From CAZOLI01 sp964580675 (GTDB taxonomy: Bacteria > Planctomycetota > MHYJ01 > CAYXQY01): a DNA stretch of 64,000 bases. The notes beneath the pieces are model-generated. The model was not told the DNA's origin. It ran no database searches and saw only the letters and a list, made by a program, of their open reading frames with translations. Shown here piece after piece: positions 36,278-44,495 of this stretch. Every line of letters starts with the position of its first letter. Within the stretch, counting starts at the first letter, position 1. The translations under genes were made by a program, and so were the position numbers. The DNA is taken from positions 1-64,000 of the forward strand of contig CAZOLI010000017.1 of assembly GCA_964580675.1 (NCBI GenBank), in the 5' to 3' direction.

Positions 36278-36799
36278 ATGGATGAATACGAACGAAAGAC
36301 ACCGGAGGCCATGTCAGCGGAGAAAAAATGTTACGAGTTCGGTGGTCGGCAGGAGGATGGTAGTCCCTGTCGCCGTCCCGCGGCCGAGGGACGGGAGGAA
36401 ATGGAGGAGGGACGCTGCAGGGAGCACGTGGACGGTGACCATGCCGAGTGCACCACGAGCCTCCGGGATACGTTTGAATTACAATCCCCCGAGGACGGAA
36501 CGGTCAACGTCGAGATCGTCACCTGCCGGACGCACGGGGAAGACGTGTTCCGCATTCACATCCCCGGGCGTTCGTACCGGACCGAAGTGCAGAATCTCCG
36601 GCTGAAGGCCGACGACGATGTCCGCGCACTCGCCTGGCCATTCGAAGGGGACGAATTTCAGACCGTGGACCTCACGGACGAAGATTTTATGCGGATGAAC
36701 CGCTACATGACCGAATACACGAGGCAGGTGGAACAGGGATGTTTTATGGCGCTTCTTCCGTTTTTTCTGCCGGTGTTGTTTGTCTTCCTTTTTGCCTGA
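36278..36799 (+). CDS. Small Cys-rich protein with C-terminal membrane helix
   Basis: 173 residues. The N-terminal third has CYEFGGRQEDGSPCRRPAAE and then CREH: Cys18, Cys31, Cys47 and His50, the C-x12-C-x15-C-x2-H pattern of small treble-clef-like zinc domains (resembling DUF5763-type). A second Cys/His set follows (AECTTS, TCRTHGED). Residues about 150-173 form a membrane helix at the extreme C-terminus. It begins the operon and ends 6 bp before the AddB-like GTG start, so co-expression with the nuclease genes is nearly certain. Its link to DNA repair is not established. Confidence 0.68.
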   Translation: MDEYERKTPEAMSAEKKCYEFGGRQEDGSPCRRPAAEGREEMEEGRCREHVDGDHAECTTSLRDTFELQSPEDGTVNVEIVTCRTHGEDVFRIHIPGRSYRTEVQNLRLKADDDVRALAWPFEGDEFQTVDLTDEDFMRMNRYMTEYTRQVEQGCFMALLPFFLPVLFVFLFA

Positions 36800-36805
36800 A
36801 GAACT

Positions 36806-39451
36806 GTGGCCGACCAACCGAACAACATTAAGATTCCGTCGGTTCCACCGGTGGACGAGCTAATTCCGAATGCCGGCGAAGAATACGACCTGGTCCTGAC
36901 CGCCGACACCGCCCTCGCCGACGCCATCAACAGCCGGATCCGGGGACCTCAGATCGGCCTGTTTGCCTGTACCCCGCGGGGCTACGTGTTTCGTCGTTCC
37001 ACGGGAGAACTGTTCGATCGGCGGGGGCTGTTTCTGTCGGCCGCCGGCGATCTGGACGCCGGGTGGAAGGAACTCCGGCACACGCTGGATCACGTGCTCG
37101 ACTGCTGGCAGGCCACGGGATCCCTCCGCGAAATCACGTCGTACGACCGGTTCCGGAACGACCTTTTTGATCGTCTCGTAAATTATCTGGAGGAAACGCC
37201 GAGTATTTTCCGGGCGATGCAGCACACGCGTGTGCCCCCGGAGCCAGACGTCGCTGTGCTGGGGAAATATCAATTGAACGGACTCGACCGGTCCGTGCTT
37301 CCGGAACATTACGATTCGTACCCCCTCCTCTCAACGGACGAGGAGATCGAGCTTCCGCCGTTTCGTCTTTTTGATACCCCCACCCATATTGTGGAAGCCC
37401 TTCTGCGGAACCTGGATGCCGATCGGGCCCGGGACATCGGTGTGGTGCTTGATCCCGACAGCCCGTATGAACCGCTTCTGAAATCGGCGCTTTTGAAGGA
37501 GGACATTCCGTTTACGGACCGGTACGAAGCGAAGGACCACGACGGCATCCGGCTGTTTCTGTCATTGGTGGAGGCGGCCGGCGCCCGGAAGCGGTTGACG
37601 GTCCGTGATCTCCGGCCGCTTCTGAATCACCTCGAGGAGCCGGTGTCCCGAAAATACGACCGGATGTATGCCCGTTTTGTCGACGCGGAACCGGTCAATC
37701 AGGTGCTGGAACTCCTGGAGACGGCCCGTTCGGAAACGATGGGTGATCTCCTTCGGACGGTGGAGGAGAAGATCGGGATGGACCTCTCCTTTCACCGGGA
37801 GTTGCTGGCGGAGCTGGGACTGGCGGACGAGCTTCCCGAACCGGAGAAGGTGCAGAATCTCAGGTATTTTCTGGATGGTTTCTCGTCCCCGATCCGGGAA
37901 AGCAAGCAGGGGGTTCTCCTTGCTGCGCCGGGATCCAGTACGTTCGTGGACCGAACCATCGTGTTTTACCTCGGCATGGACACGTCCTGGTCCAGGCCGA
38001 CGTCTCCCGCTCCCTGGCGAGACGCCAGTCGGGAACGGGAACACCGGCTCCGGGATTTTCAGGTGCTGGTGCAGAACGGCAAACGCCAGATGTACCTCGT
38101 GGAGGAAAAACAGGCAAACCGGGACATCACTCCGTGCCTGTCGTTTCATAAACTTGCACCGGAGGGGATGGAACTCACGTCCTTCGCCGACCTGCGACAC
38201 ACCCGGCATGTGCCACCGGATCGATCGGGACCGGTCCATCCGTTCGAACACAGGGAAACGGATGTGACACCCTCAACAGTGGAAACTCTCTCGCAGAGCC
38301 GGCTCAACAGGCTGGTGAAGTCACCGAGACATGACCAGTTCTCCCGCCTTGTGGACGAACCGATTACGTATTACCGGAAGCGGGGTCTTCTGTATCATCA
38401 GTTTGCTGAATTTTACCTGAATCACCCGGACGCCGTGAACCGATCCGACCCGAATACCTGTGTGGACCTGATGGCCGGGGCCCTGAAGCCCTTTGTGGAT
38501 CCGGGAAAGATGGAACAGGAACGGACGGAACTGCACGTGGGATTGCGGAGCATCATGGATTTCGTCGACCGGATGGAACAGGAGCAACGGGAGGAGTCGG
38601 TGGAGGGGTACGGACCCGTGCCCCGGGAACGGGAGAACCTGTTTTCGACACACTTTGAACGATCGCTGACGGATCCGCGTGCGGAGGCCTGGTTCAGGAA
38701 CCGGGACCTCCGTGCCCACGGTGTGGTGGACTGGGTGTGTTCGGCCACCGAACTCGTGGATTTTAAAAGTGGCCGGGCCGGCGTCTCGGGGGCGAAATTG
38801 GCGGAACGTGCCCTTCCGGACAGCGTTACCGCGAAATCCGATTTTCAGGTGGCCATGTACCTTGCTCACCATCGGACGGTGGTGCCGGACAGGCCCCTGA
38901 CGTTCCGATTTTACCATTTGCTGGAAAATCGGTACGACTACCTCTACGGCTCACCGGATCCCTCGGACAACATCGTCGACGTTGAGTTTACTCCGGAGCC
39001 GCTTGAAGATCTCGTCCTTGCGACGAGTTTTTACGAGGAGCTCATGGATTACTCGGAGAGTAATGACCGCGTAAAAACACTCGACCCGATGGGGTACGAA
39101 AACTACCGCCAGTTTTTTGAGAACCGGCCCCTGCCGGAGATCGATGACGAGGACCGTCTGCTCGATTCCGCGTACGCCGATGAATTTATCGACTACGCGA
39201 AAGAATTTGCCGGGGATTGCCGGTACGTCGAGAAGGGGTGTAGAAAAATACTGAAGGATATTCTGACCCTGAAGAAGGGCCGGTTGCTGGCGCCGGACCT
39301 GGATCGGTTCGAGGAATTCCTGGCGGAGCAGGTGGACCGGATAAATCGGTACAAACGAGAAGGGTTTCCCCTGCATGGGGTGGCGGAGGGGGTCGATCTG
39401 ACCGAGCTGGAACACTTCGACCTTCTGCTGCGGAGGGACGGGGTATCATAA
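36806..39451 (+). CDS. AddB-like PD-(D/E)XK nuclease / inactive helicase-like subunit
   Basis: 881 residues. No Walker A motif. The body resembles the inactivated helicase part of AddB/RecC-type partners (EREHRLRDFQVLVQNGKRQM with VVLDPDS and VFYLGMDTSW segments). The C-terminal part carries a PD-(D/E)XK nuclease: HGVVDWVC, ELVDFKSGR (Asp about 652, Lys 654) and DFQVAMYL with the late Gln. No obvious Fe-S cysteine quartet was found. Starts at GTG 36806, 6 bp after the previous stop, and is followed 80 bp later by the helicase gene. Together they would make a double-strand-break end-resection machine. Confidence 0.8.
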   Translation: MADQPNNIKIPSVPPVDELIPNAGEEYDLVLTADTALADAINSRIRGPQIGLFACTPRGYVFRRSTGELFDRRGLFLSAAGDLDAGWKELRHTLDHVLDCWQATGSLREITSYDRFRNDLFDRLVNYLEETPSIFRAMQHTRVPPEPDVAVLGKYQLNGLDRSVLPEHYDSYPLLSTDEEIELPPFRLFDTPTHIVEALLRNLDADRARDIGVVLDPDSPYEPLLKSALLKEDIPFTDRYEAKDHDGIRLFLSLVEAAGARKRLTVRDLRPLLNHLEEPVSRKYDRMYARFVDAEPVNQVLELLETARSETMGDLLRTVEEKIGMDLSFHRELLAELGLADELPEPEKVQNLRYFLDGFSSPIRESKQGVLLAAPGSSTFVDRTIVFYLGMDTSWSRPTSPAPWRDASREREHRLRDFQVLVQNGKRQMYLVEEKQANRDITPCLSFHKLAPEGMELTSFADLRHTRHVPPDRSGPVHPFEHRETDVTPSTVETLSQSRLNRLVKSPRHDQFSRLVDEPITYYRKRGLLYHQFAEFYLNHPDAVNRSDPNTCVDLMAGALKPFVDPGKMEQERTELHVGLRSIMDFVDRMEQEQREESVEGYGPVPRERENLFSTHFERSLTDPRAEAWFRNRDLRAHGVVDWVCSATELVDFKSGRAGVSGAKLAERALPDSVTAKSDFQVAMYLAHHRTVVPDRPLTFRFYHLLENRYDYLYGSPDPSDNIVDVEFTPEPLEDLVLATSFYEELMDYSESNDRVKTLDPMGYENYRQFFENRPLPEIDDEDRLLDSAYADEFIDYAKEFAGDCRYVEKGCRKILKDILTLKKGRLLAPDLDRFEEFLAEQVDRINRYKREGFPLHGVAEGVDLTELEHFDLLLRRDGVS

Positions 39452-39531
39452 GGGGGAGAACACCGATTGAGAGGAATAGGTTTGACAGGAGACGAAATAA
39501 ACAACTGCGAACGACGTAGCGCACGGAGAAC

Positions 39532-42417
39532 ATGGTAGAGCCGAACGAACAGCAAAAACGGGTCATCGACAACACGGAGGGCATCTATCTCGTGGACGCG
39601 GGAGCGGGTACGGGGAAGACGACGACACTGGTACGGCGGTACTGCCGGTTGCTGGAGAAGACCGACGTCCGGCCGGAGGACATCCTGATGATCACCTTCA
39701 CCCGAGCCGGGGCGGACGAGATGAAGACCCGGATCGCCCGCGAAGCACCGGTCGACCCGACCCTGATCGAGGAAGCCCCCATCCGAACATTTCACAGCCA
39801 CTGCCGCCGGCTGCTGGACCGTGACGGACTTCGGGCGCCTTCGTACCTGGGCCTGGACGAACCGTACGCGGCCGACACCAACATCCTCGAGAACGAGTAT
39901 CTCGAAATGCATCACGTGCGTCGGTTCCTGGATGGCTTCCTGGAGGAACGGCCCCGGCACCGGTCCGTGTACCGGACCGTACGGGATCCGGAGAACCTCC
40001 TTTCCCTGATCAAGAACCTGGCCAGTCGCGGCATCGTTCCGGAGGAGAACGGGTGGTATCAGAACGGCCGTCAACTGCTGGAGGGATCCCTGGAGAATTT
40101 CCTGTCCCTGTTCCAGGACGCCAACCGGAGCGACGGAAACCGTCAGTCAAGCCTCCGGAAGAGCCTGAACATCGTATTTTACCGGAAGAATTTTTCCCCG
40201 GACGCACCGGACAAAGAAGAGGTTCGCGGCCCCCGCGGAACCAAACAGATCGACGAAAAATGGGCGAAGGAAGCGTTCCGGGACGATCGGGATTCCCTGT
40301 TTTCGTTCGTGCACGACCTGTACGCCGACTACCTCTCGTATGCCCTCGCACGGAATTACGTCAACTATTCGTTCCTGCTGGTGCTTACGTACGTCCTGCT
40401 TTGCGAGGACGATGAGCTCCGGGCGAACAGCCGACACCGGTACGTGATGATTGACGAGTTCCAGGACACCAGTGAAATACAGTTCAAACTTGGTCTGCTC
40501 CTGGCCGAAACCAACAACATCTGTGCCGTCGGGGACTGGAAACAGAGCATCTTCAGTTTTCAGCATGCGGAGGTGGAGAACATCCTGGCGTTCGAGGATC
40601 GTCTGCAGCGGTTCGCGGACGACATCAACCGGGATCGTTCACGAATAGACTATTCGGTGTCGGAGGTCACAACGATTCCTCTGGAAACCAGCTATCGTTC
40701 GCCGCAGGAACTCATTCATTTTGCCGAGGACAACAGCCTGACCCTTCCGGGCAAATCGTCGGAGGACCTGCCGGAGGAAACCATCCGGCAACGGATAACA
40801 AATCTGACCGCGGAACGGAGCGGAAGCAATCCACGGATAACGGCCTACCATTGTGATGACCAGATCCGGTGGATTCTGTACAGAATACAGGAAATGGTGG
40901 GGAACGATCGATTTGAGGTGGAGGACGAGGAGGGAGAAGGGTGGCGGCCACCGCGGTACGAGGACATCGCGGTTCTGTCCCGGCGCCGTCAGTTTCCGCT
41001 TGACCTGCAGGAAGAAGCACGTCGTCGGGAGATTCCGGTGGCGTTTGAGGGCGGTGTGGAACTGTTTCACCTCGATCCGGCCAAACTCCTCCTCGCGTTC
41101 CTCCGGATCCTGGAGGAGCCTCATTCCAAACGGGGCTGGTCCGTGGTTCTGGAACACGCCGGATACCGGATGGATGAAATTAACGCATACCTTCACGAAA
41201 CCAGCGGCGCCCCCGATCTGTACCGGAACTACCCGGAGGATCTCCGGACGTTCGTCGACGAGTTGGCGGAGGCCGGACCCATCTCCGAAATTGCCCGGCG
41301 GGTGTTTGATCGGTACGGATACACGGACGAATATGCGGACACCATTCTAACCGTGCTGGACGAAACGTTTCGGGACAGTCTCATGAGTCATGGAGAAATC
41401 GTGCAATTTATCACGTCGGCGATTGAAAACGGGGATACCTACGATGTCAGCGTGCAGTCGGAGAACGCGGTGACGGTACAGACCATACATGGGGCCAAGG
41501 GTCGGGAATATCCCATCGTGTTTGTGGCTGATGTCAATCGGTCCCGGTTTCCTCCGTCCGGCGGGGGCGGAAACGGTCGAATTCTGTTTCGGGACCCGGT
41601 CGGTCTCCGGCGGAAAAAGGTGATGGGGGAAGAGGGGGACGGGTTCGGCGAAATTCTTTACGACAGCTGGCAAACCGGGTTTTTACAGGCGTGTTTTTCG
41701 GGGGGTTATGACGAAGAACGCCGTTTAATGTACGTCGCTCAGACACGCGCCCGCGATCACCTGTTTTTTACGGCCGGCGGGGAGGGAATCCCCAGTTCGT
41801 TCTTCGATCACCTGGATCTTGACCCCGAGGAGGTGGAGGCCCCCGAGGAGTTGCCGGCGGGTGGCGAATCGGATCGGGAAGGAGCCGAACTGTCGGTGGA
41901 ACTTCCGCCGGAAACAGTGCCCGTGAAACTGCCCGTACACGCCGTGATGGATTCGTCGATGTTCGAGGAACGGGAGCGGGGACGGGGAACGGCGTTTGGA
42001 AAAGCACTCCATGAGTTTGCCGAAAAGGTCGCCGCCGGAGAACCCGCCGAACCGGCGAACACCGATCAGCAGCACGTTCGTGATTTTATCGCGTCCCTCG
42101 AAGGGACACACCACCCCGAACAGACCGGTCTTCTGCCACTGGACCTGCCGAACCACCGTGTCACCCTGGAGGGAACCCCCGACCTGATCACCGTCGGATC
42201 GGATCGGGTGGAGGTCGTGGACTTCAAGACCGACCTTGACCGGCGGGCCCAGGAGGAGTACCGGTTTCAGGTCAGCGTGTACCATCACATGGTGACGGCC
42301 GAGTACCCGGAAAAAGACGTGACCGCCGGGGTGTTCTACACCGCGGATGGTGAACGGGTTTCCGTCGAACCAATGACGGTGGCGGAGATCCGGGAGTGGG
42401 TCCGGGAGCGGATGTGA
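39532..42417 (+). CDS. AddA/UvrD-like helicase-nuclease
   Basis: 961 residues. SF1A helicase: Q motif NEQQKRVI, Walker A AGAGTGKT (23-30), DEFQDTS (about 308), GDWKQSIFSF, TSYRSP, VQTIHGAKGREYPIVF and the RLMYVAQTRARD motif VI. The C-terminus has a PD-(D/E)XK nuclease: EGTPDLI, VEVVDFKTD (about 893-901) and YRFQVSVY. GGAG lies 8 bases before the ATG. Paired with the AddB-like gene it forms a RecBCD/AddAB-type complex with two nuclease sites. The protein is shorter than B. subtilis AddA and strongly acidic. The phased tandem array starts 10 bp after the stop. Confidence 0.9.
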   Translation: MVEPNEQQKRVIDNTEGIYLVDAGAGTGKTTTLVRRYCRLLEKTDVRPEDILMITFTRAGADEMKTRIAREAPVDPTLIEEAPIRTFHSHCRRLLDRDGLRAPSYLGLDEPYAADTNILENEYLEMHHVRRFLDGFLEERPRHRSVYRTVRDPENLLSLIKNLASRGIVPEENGWYQNGRQLLEGSLENFLSLFQDANRSDGNRQSSLRKSLNIVFYRKNFSPDAPDKEEVRGPRGTKQIDEKWAKEAFRDDRDSLFSFVHDLYADYLSYALARNYVNYSFLLVLTYVLLCEDDELRANSRHRYVMIDEFQDTSEIQFKLGLLLAETNNICAVGDWKQSIFSFQHAEVENILAFEDRLQRFADDINRDRSRIDYSVSEVTTIPLETSYRSPQELIHFAEDNSLTLPGKSSEDLPEETIRQRITNLTAERSGSNPRITAYHCDDQIRWILYRIQEMVGNDRFEVEDEEGEGWRPPRYEDIAVLSRRRQFPLDLQEEARRREIPVAFEGGVELFHLDPAKLLLAFLRILEEPHSKRGWSVVLEHAGYRMDEINAYLHETSGAPDLYRNYPEDLRTFVDELAEAGPISEIARRVFDRYGYTDEYADTILTVLDETFRDSLMSHGEIVQFITSAIENGDTYDVSVQSENAVTVQTIHGAKGREYPIVFVADVNRSRFPPSGGGGNGRILFRDPVGLRRKKVMGEEGDGFGEILYDSWQTGFLQACFSGGYDEERRLMYVAQTRARDHLFFTAGGEGIPSSFFDHLDLDPEEVEAPEELPAGGESDREGAELSVELPPETVPVKLPVHAVMDSSMFEERERGRGTAFGKALHEFAEKVAAGEPAEPANTDQQHVRDFIASLEGTHHPEQTGLLPLDLPNHRVTLEGTPDLITVGSDRVEVVDFKTDLDRRAQEEYRFQVSVYHHMVTAEYPEKDVTAGVFYTADGERVSVEPMTVAEIREWVRERM

Positions 42418-42426
42418 ATCGGCCGG

Positions 42427-42969
42427 GGGACATCTCTGTCGCGCAGGCCCCTGTAGCAGGACACGCCTGTCCACCATGGCGAGATTTGGGGACACCTACT
42501 TTACTTCATGTCCCACAAGTACAGTTGCTGGACAGATCTGTCCCGGAACCCCGTTTGTGAGACATAAATTATAATATATGTCTCATAAGTTTCCTTGTGG
42601 GACAGGCACCGCCGACAAGTGATACTTGTGGGACATTTGCTGCTCGCAACGGCCGTTTGTGGGACATCCGTCTCCGGCAACGGTTGTTTGTGGGACACCT
42701 GTCTCTCGAAACGGGGACTTGTGGGACATTCCTTTCCGACAACTGGGTTTCAGGGACATCTTTGTCTTAAACCGGGAGGTTGTGGGACGGCCGTCTCCGT
42801 GAACGAAATGTTGTGGGACAGGGGCATCCCGCAGCAGACATTTCAGGGACGCCCGGATCCCGCAACGATTTGTTGTGGGACACGTCCCACCCGTACTCCG
42901 TGTTTTTGGGACGGTCACTTCCCGGAACAACCAATTGCGGAACATTGGTCGTCCGAACGAGTTGAATGA
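42427..42969. repeat. Degenerate tandem array phased at 31 bp
   Basis: A GGGACA-type core occurs at 42427, 42458, 42489, 42529, 42559, 42599, 42630, 42661, 42692, 42723, 42753, 42784, 42815, 42846, 42877, 42908 and 42939. Twelve of the sixteen steps are exactly 31 bp. The others are 30, 30, 40 and 40. A looser second element, near TCTCCGGCAACGG, follows 4 bases after the core, and TTGT often precedes it. Units are otherwise very different. The array lies between convergent genes. Confidence 0.9.
42558..42585. other. Perfect inverted repeat inside the array
   Basis: TGAGACATA (42558-42566) and TATGTCTCA (42577-42585), 10-base AT-rich centre. It contains one array core and its mirror image, and accounts for one of the two 40-bp steps. 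A further inverted core, TGTCCCACAAGTA, starts at 42509. Confidence 0.75.
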
Positions 42970-43012
42970 GAAACTCGGGGTCCCGCAGGAGGTCGTACGT
43001 TCGGGAGGGCGT

Positions 43013-44122
43013 TTACATGTTGACGATGTCGAGCAGTTGATCGAAGTGGTAGATGCCCGGTTTTCGTCCTTTGGTTTCCCGCACTTTTGAAATGACGTCC
43101 TCCTCGAGCAGTTTCTTGATCATCCGGTTTGCGGCGCGTTTGGGGATGCCGGAGACCTCCTGAAATTCCGTCGAGGAAAAGATGGGTTTCTGAAAAATGG
43201 CGTCCAGTGCCTGAAGCGCGTACTTGGAGCCGGTTTTGTCCGGCAGCTCCGAACGCATTTCGTCGTAGAGGTTTACGAGGTTACGCGCCTTTTTGGTGTT
43301 GGCGTCCGCCTGTTCAATAATGGCCTCCAGGAAAAATTCCACCCATCCGTTCCAGTCCCCGTCCCTTGAGATAAAAAGCAACCGGTCAAAATACTCCCGC
43401 CGGTGCGACTCGATGTATTCGCTGATGTAGAACATCGGCTGGGACAGAACGTCTTTTTCGTAGAGGAAGAGCGGAATCAGGATCCGGCCAACACGCCCGT
43501 TGCCGTCCATGAACGGATGAATCATTTCGAACTGCGCGTGAATCAGGGCCAGCTGCACGAGCAGGTCCCGTTCCACCTCGTGGATGTACTGTTCCAGCTC
43601 CTCCATGAGCGGTCCCACGTCGGAGCCTTCGGGCGGCACGTATTTGGCCTCCTCCATCGAGGAGGACGGAGCCCCGATCCAGACCTGGTCGTCCCGAAAC
43701 TGTCCTCGCGCCATGCCTTCCCCCCGGGCGCTGTCAAGGAGGATGGCGTGAATTTCTTTGAGCAGGTCCAGGTGGAGTCGAAAATCCTTCATTTCCTCCA
43801 CCGCGTGTTCCATGGCGTTCCGGTAATTGATGATTTCGGTGATGTCCTCTTTTTTTTTCGGTTGGACGTCCCCGCCGGGATCCGCTTCGTACTGCAGCAC
43901 GTCCTCGAAGGAGGCCTGGGTGCCCTCGATTCGGGAGGAAAGGACCGCTTCCTGATCCGTCATCGGGGAGAGAAGGGACATTAGCAGGTCGGGATTGGCC
44001 AGGCCGTGAAGAAGTCCGTCGTACCGGGCGAGTTTCCGGTTGGCCTGTCCGATCAGGGGCACGAAGGATTCCCAGTCCAGGTCGTCCGGCGGCAACGGTT
44101 CAGGCGTGTGCGGTTCATTCAT
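43013..44122 (-). CDS. Fic family protein (AMPylase-type) with C-terminal winged helix
   Basis: 369 residues from ATG 44122. The inhibitory helix motif SSRIEGTQ (62-69) is N-terminal, the class II arrangement. The Fic motif HPFMDGNGRVGR (202-213) is intact with catalytic His and the phosphate-binding Gly-Asn-Gly-Arg. A flap segment GAPSSS precedes it. The C-terminal 70 residues form a winged-helix fold (TEFQEVSGIPKRAANRMIKK). Such proteins transfer AMP from ATP to target hydroxyls and are self-inhibited by the Glu of the inhibitory motif. No antitoxin-like gene adjoins. Target unknown. Confidence 0.94.
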   Translation of the reverse strand: MNEPHTPEPLPPDDLDWESFVPLIGQANRKLARYDGLLHGLANPDLLMSLLSPMTDQEAVLSSRIEGTQASFEDVLQYEADPGGDVQPKKKEDITEIINYRNAMEHAVEEMKDFRLHLDLLKEIHAILLDSARGEGMARGQFRDDQVWIGAPSSSMEEAKYVPPEGSDVGPLMEELEQYIHEVERDLLVQLALIHAQFEMIHPFMDGNGRVGRILIPLFLYEKDVLSQPMFYISEYIESHRREYFDRLLFISRDGDWNGWVEFFLEAIIEQADANTKKARNLVNLYDEMRSELPDKTGSKYALQALDAIFQKPIFSSTEFQEVSGIPKRAANRMIKKLLEEDVISKVRETKGRKPGIYHFDQLLDIVNM

Positions 44123-44495
44123 GTTTTTTTGTGTCCTGCACTCGGTCATGCGACAACGAGTGTCGGAGGAGCAACTGGATACTCCGGAACAGATCGATTG
44201 TACAAAAATTATGGACCGTTTTGTAAATTCGTGGACATCACCGGTCGTCGGTGTCGGTCGGGAACGGGACGGATCTCGGCCCCGACGGAACCGGTATGCG
44301 CAAAGGGAATGATGTCGCGTGAACTTGAAATGAACCGGAATGGGCGTTCATGATAAGGAGATTCTTCGTCTCACGGTAACAATGTGGGAGCACGTGTCGT
44401 GATCCAATCGCGGCCGGGCCCCGGGAAACGGTTTGAGGATCGTCGTGTGTTCAGAATTGCTCGATATTTCAGTACTTCATTTGAACGGGAAAACC
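44123..44495. other. Divergent intergenic region, no gene seen
   Basis: 373 bp between the Fic gene and a secreted-protein gene. Contains no recognised repeat. Promoters for both directions are expected but none is clear. Confidence 0.45.

Noticed and set aside
42501..42969. Reading frames across the array, giving peptides with MSHK-, VPQ- and CPT-like repeats
   Set aside because: Because the period is 31 (not a multiple of 3), each unit moves to the next frame and several frames stay open by chance. There is no start signal or conserved protein.
42427..42969. CRISPR array
   Set aside because: There is no conserved direct repeat longer than about 6 bp alternating with unique spacers, no leader and no cas genes.
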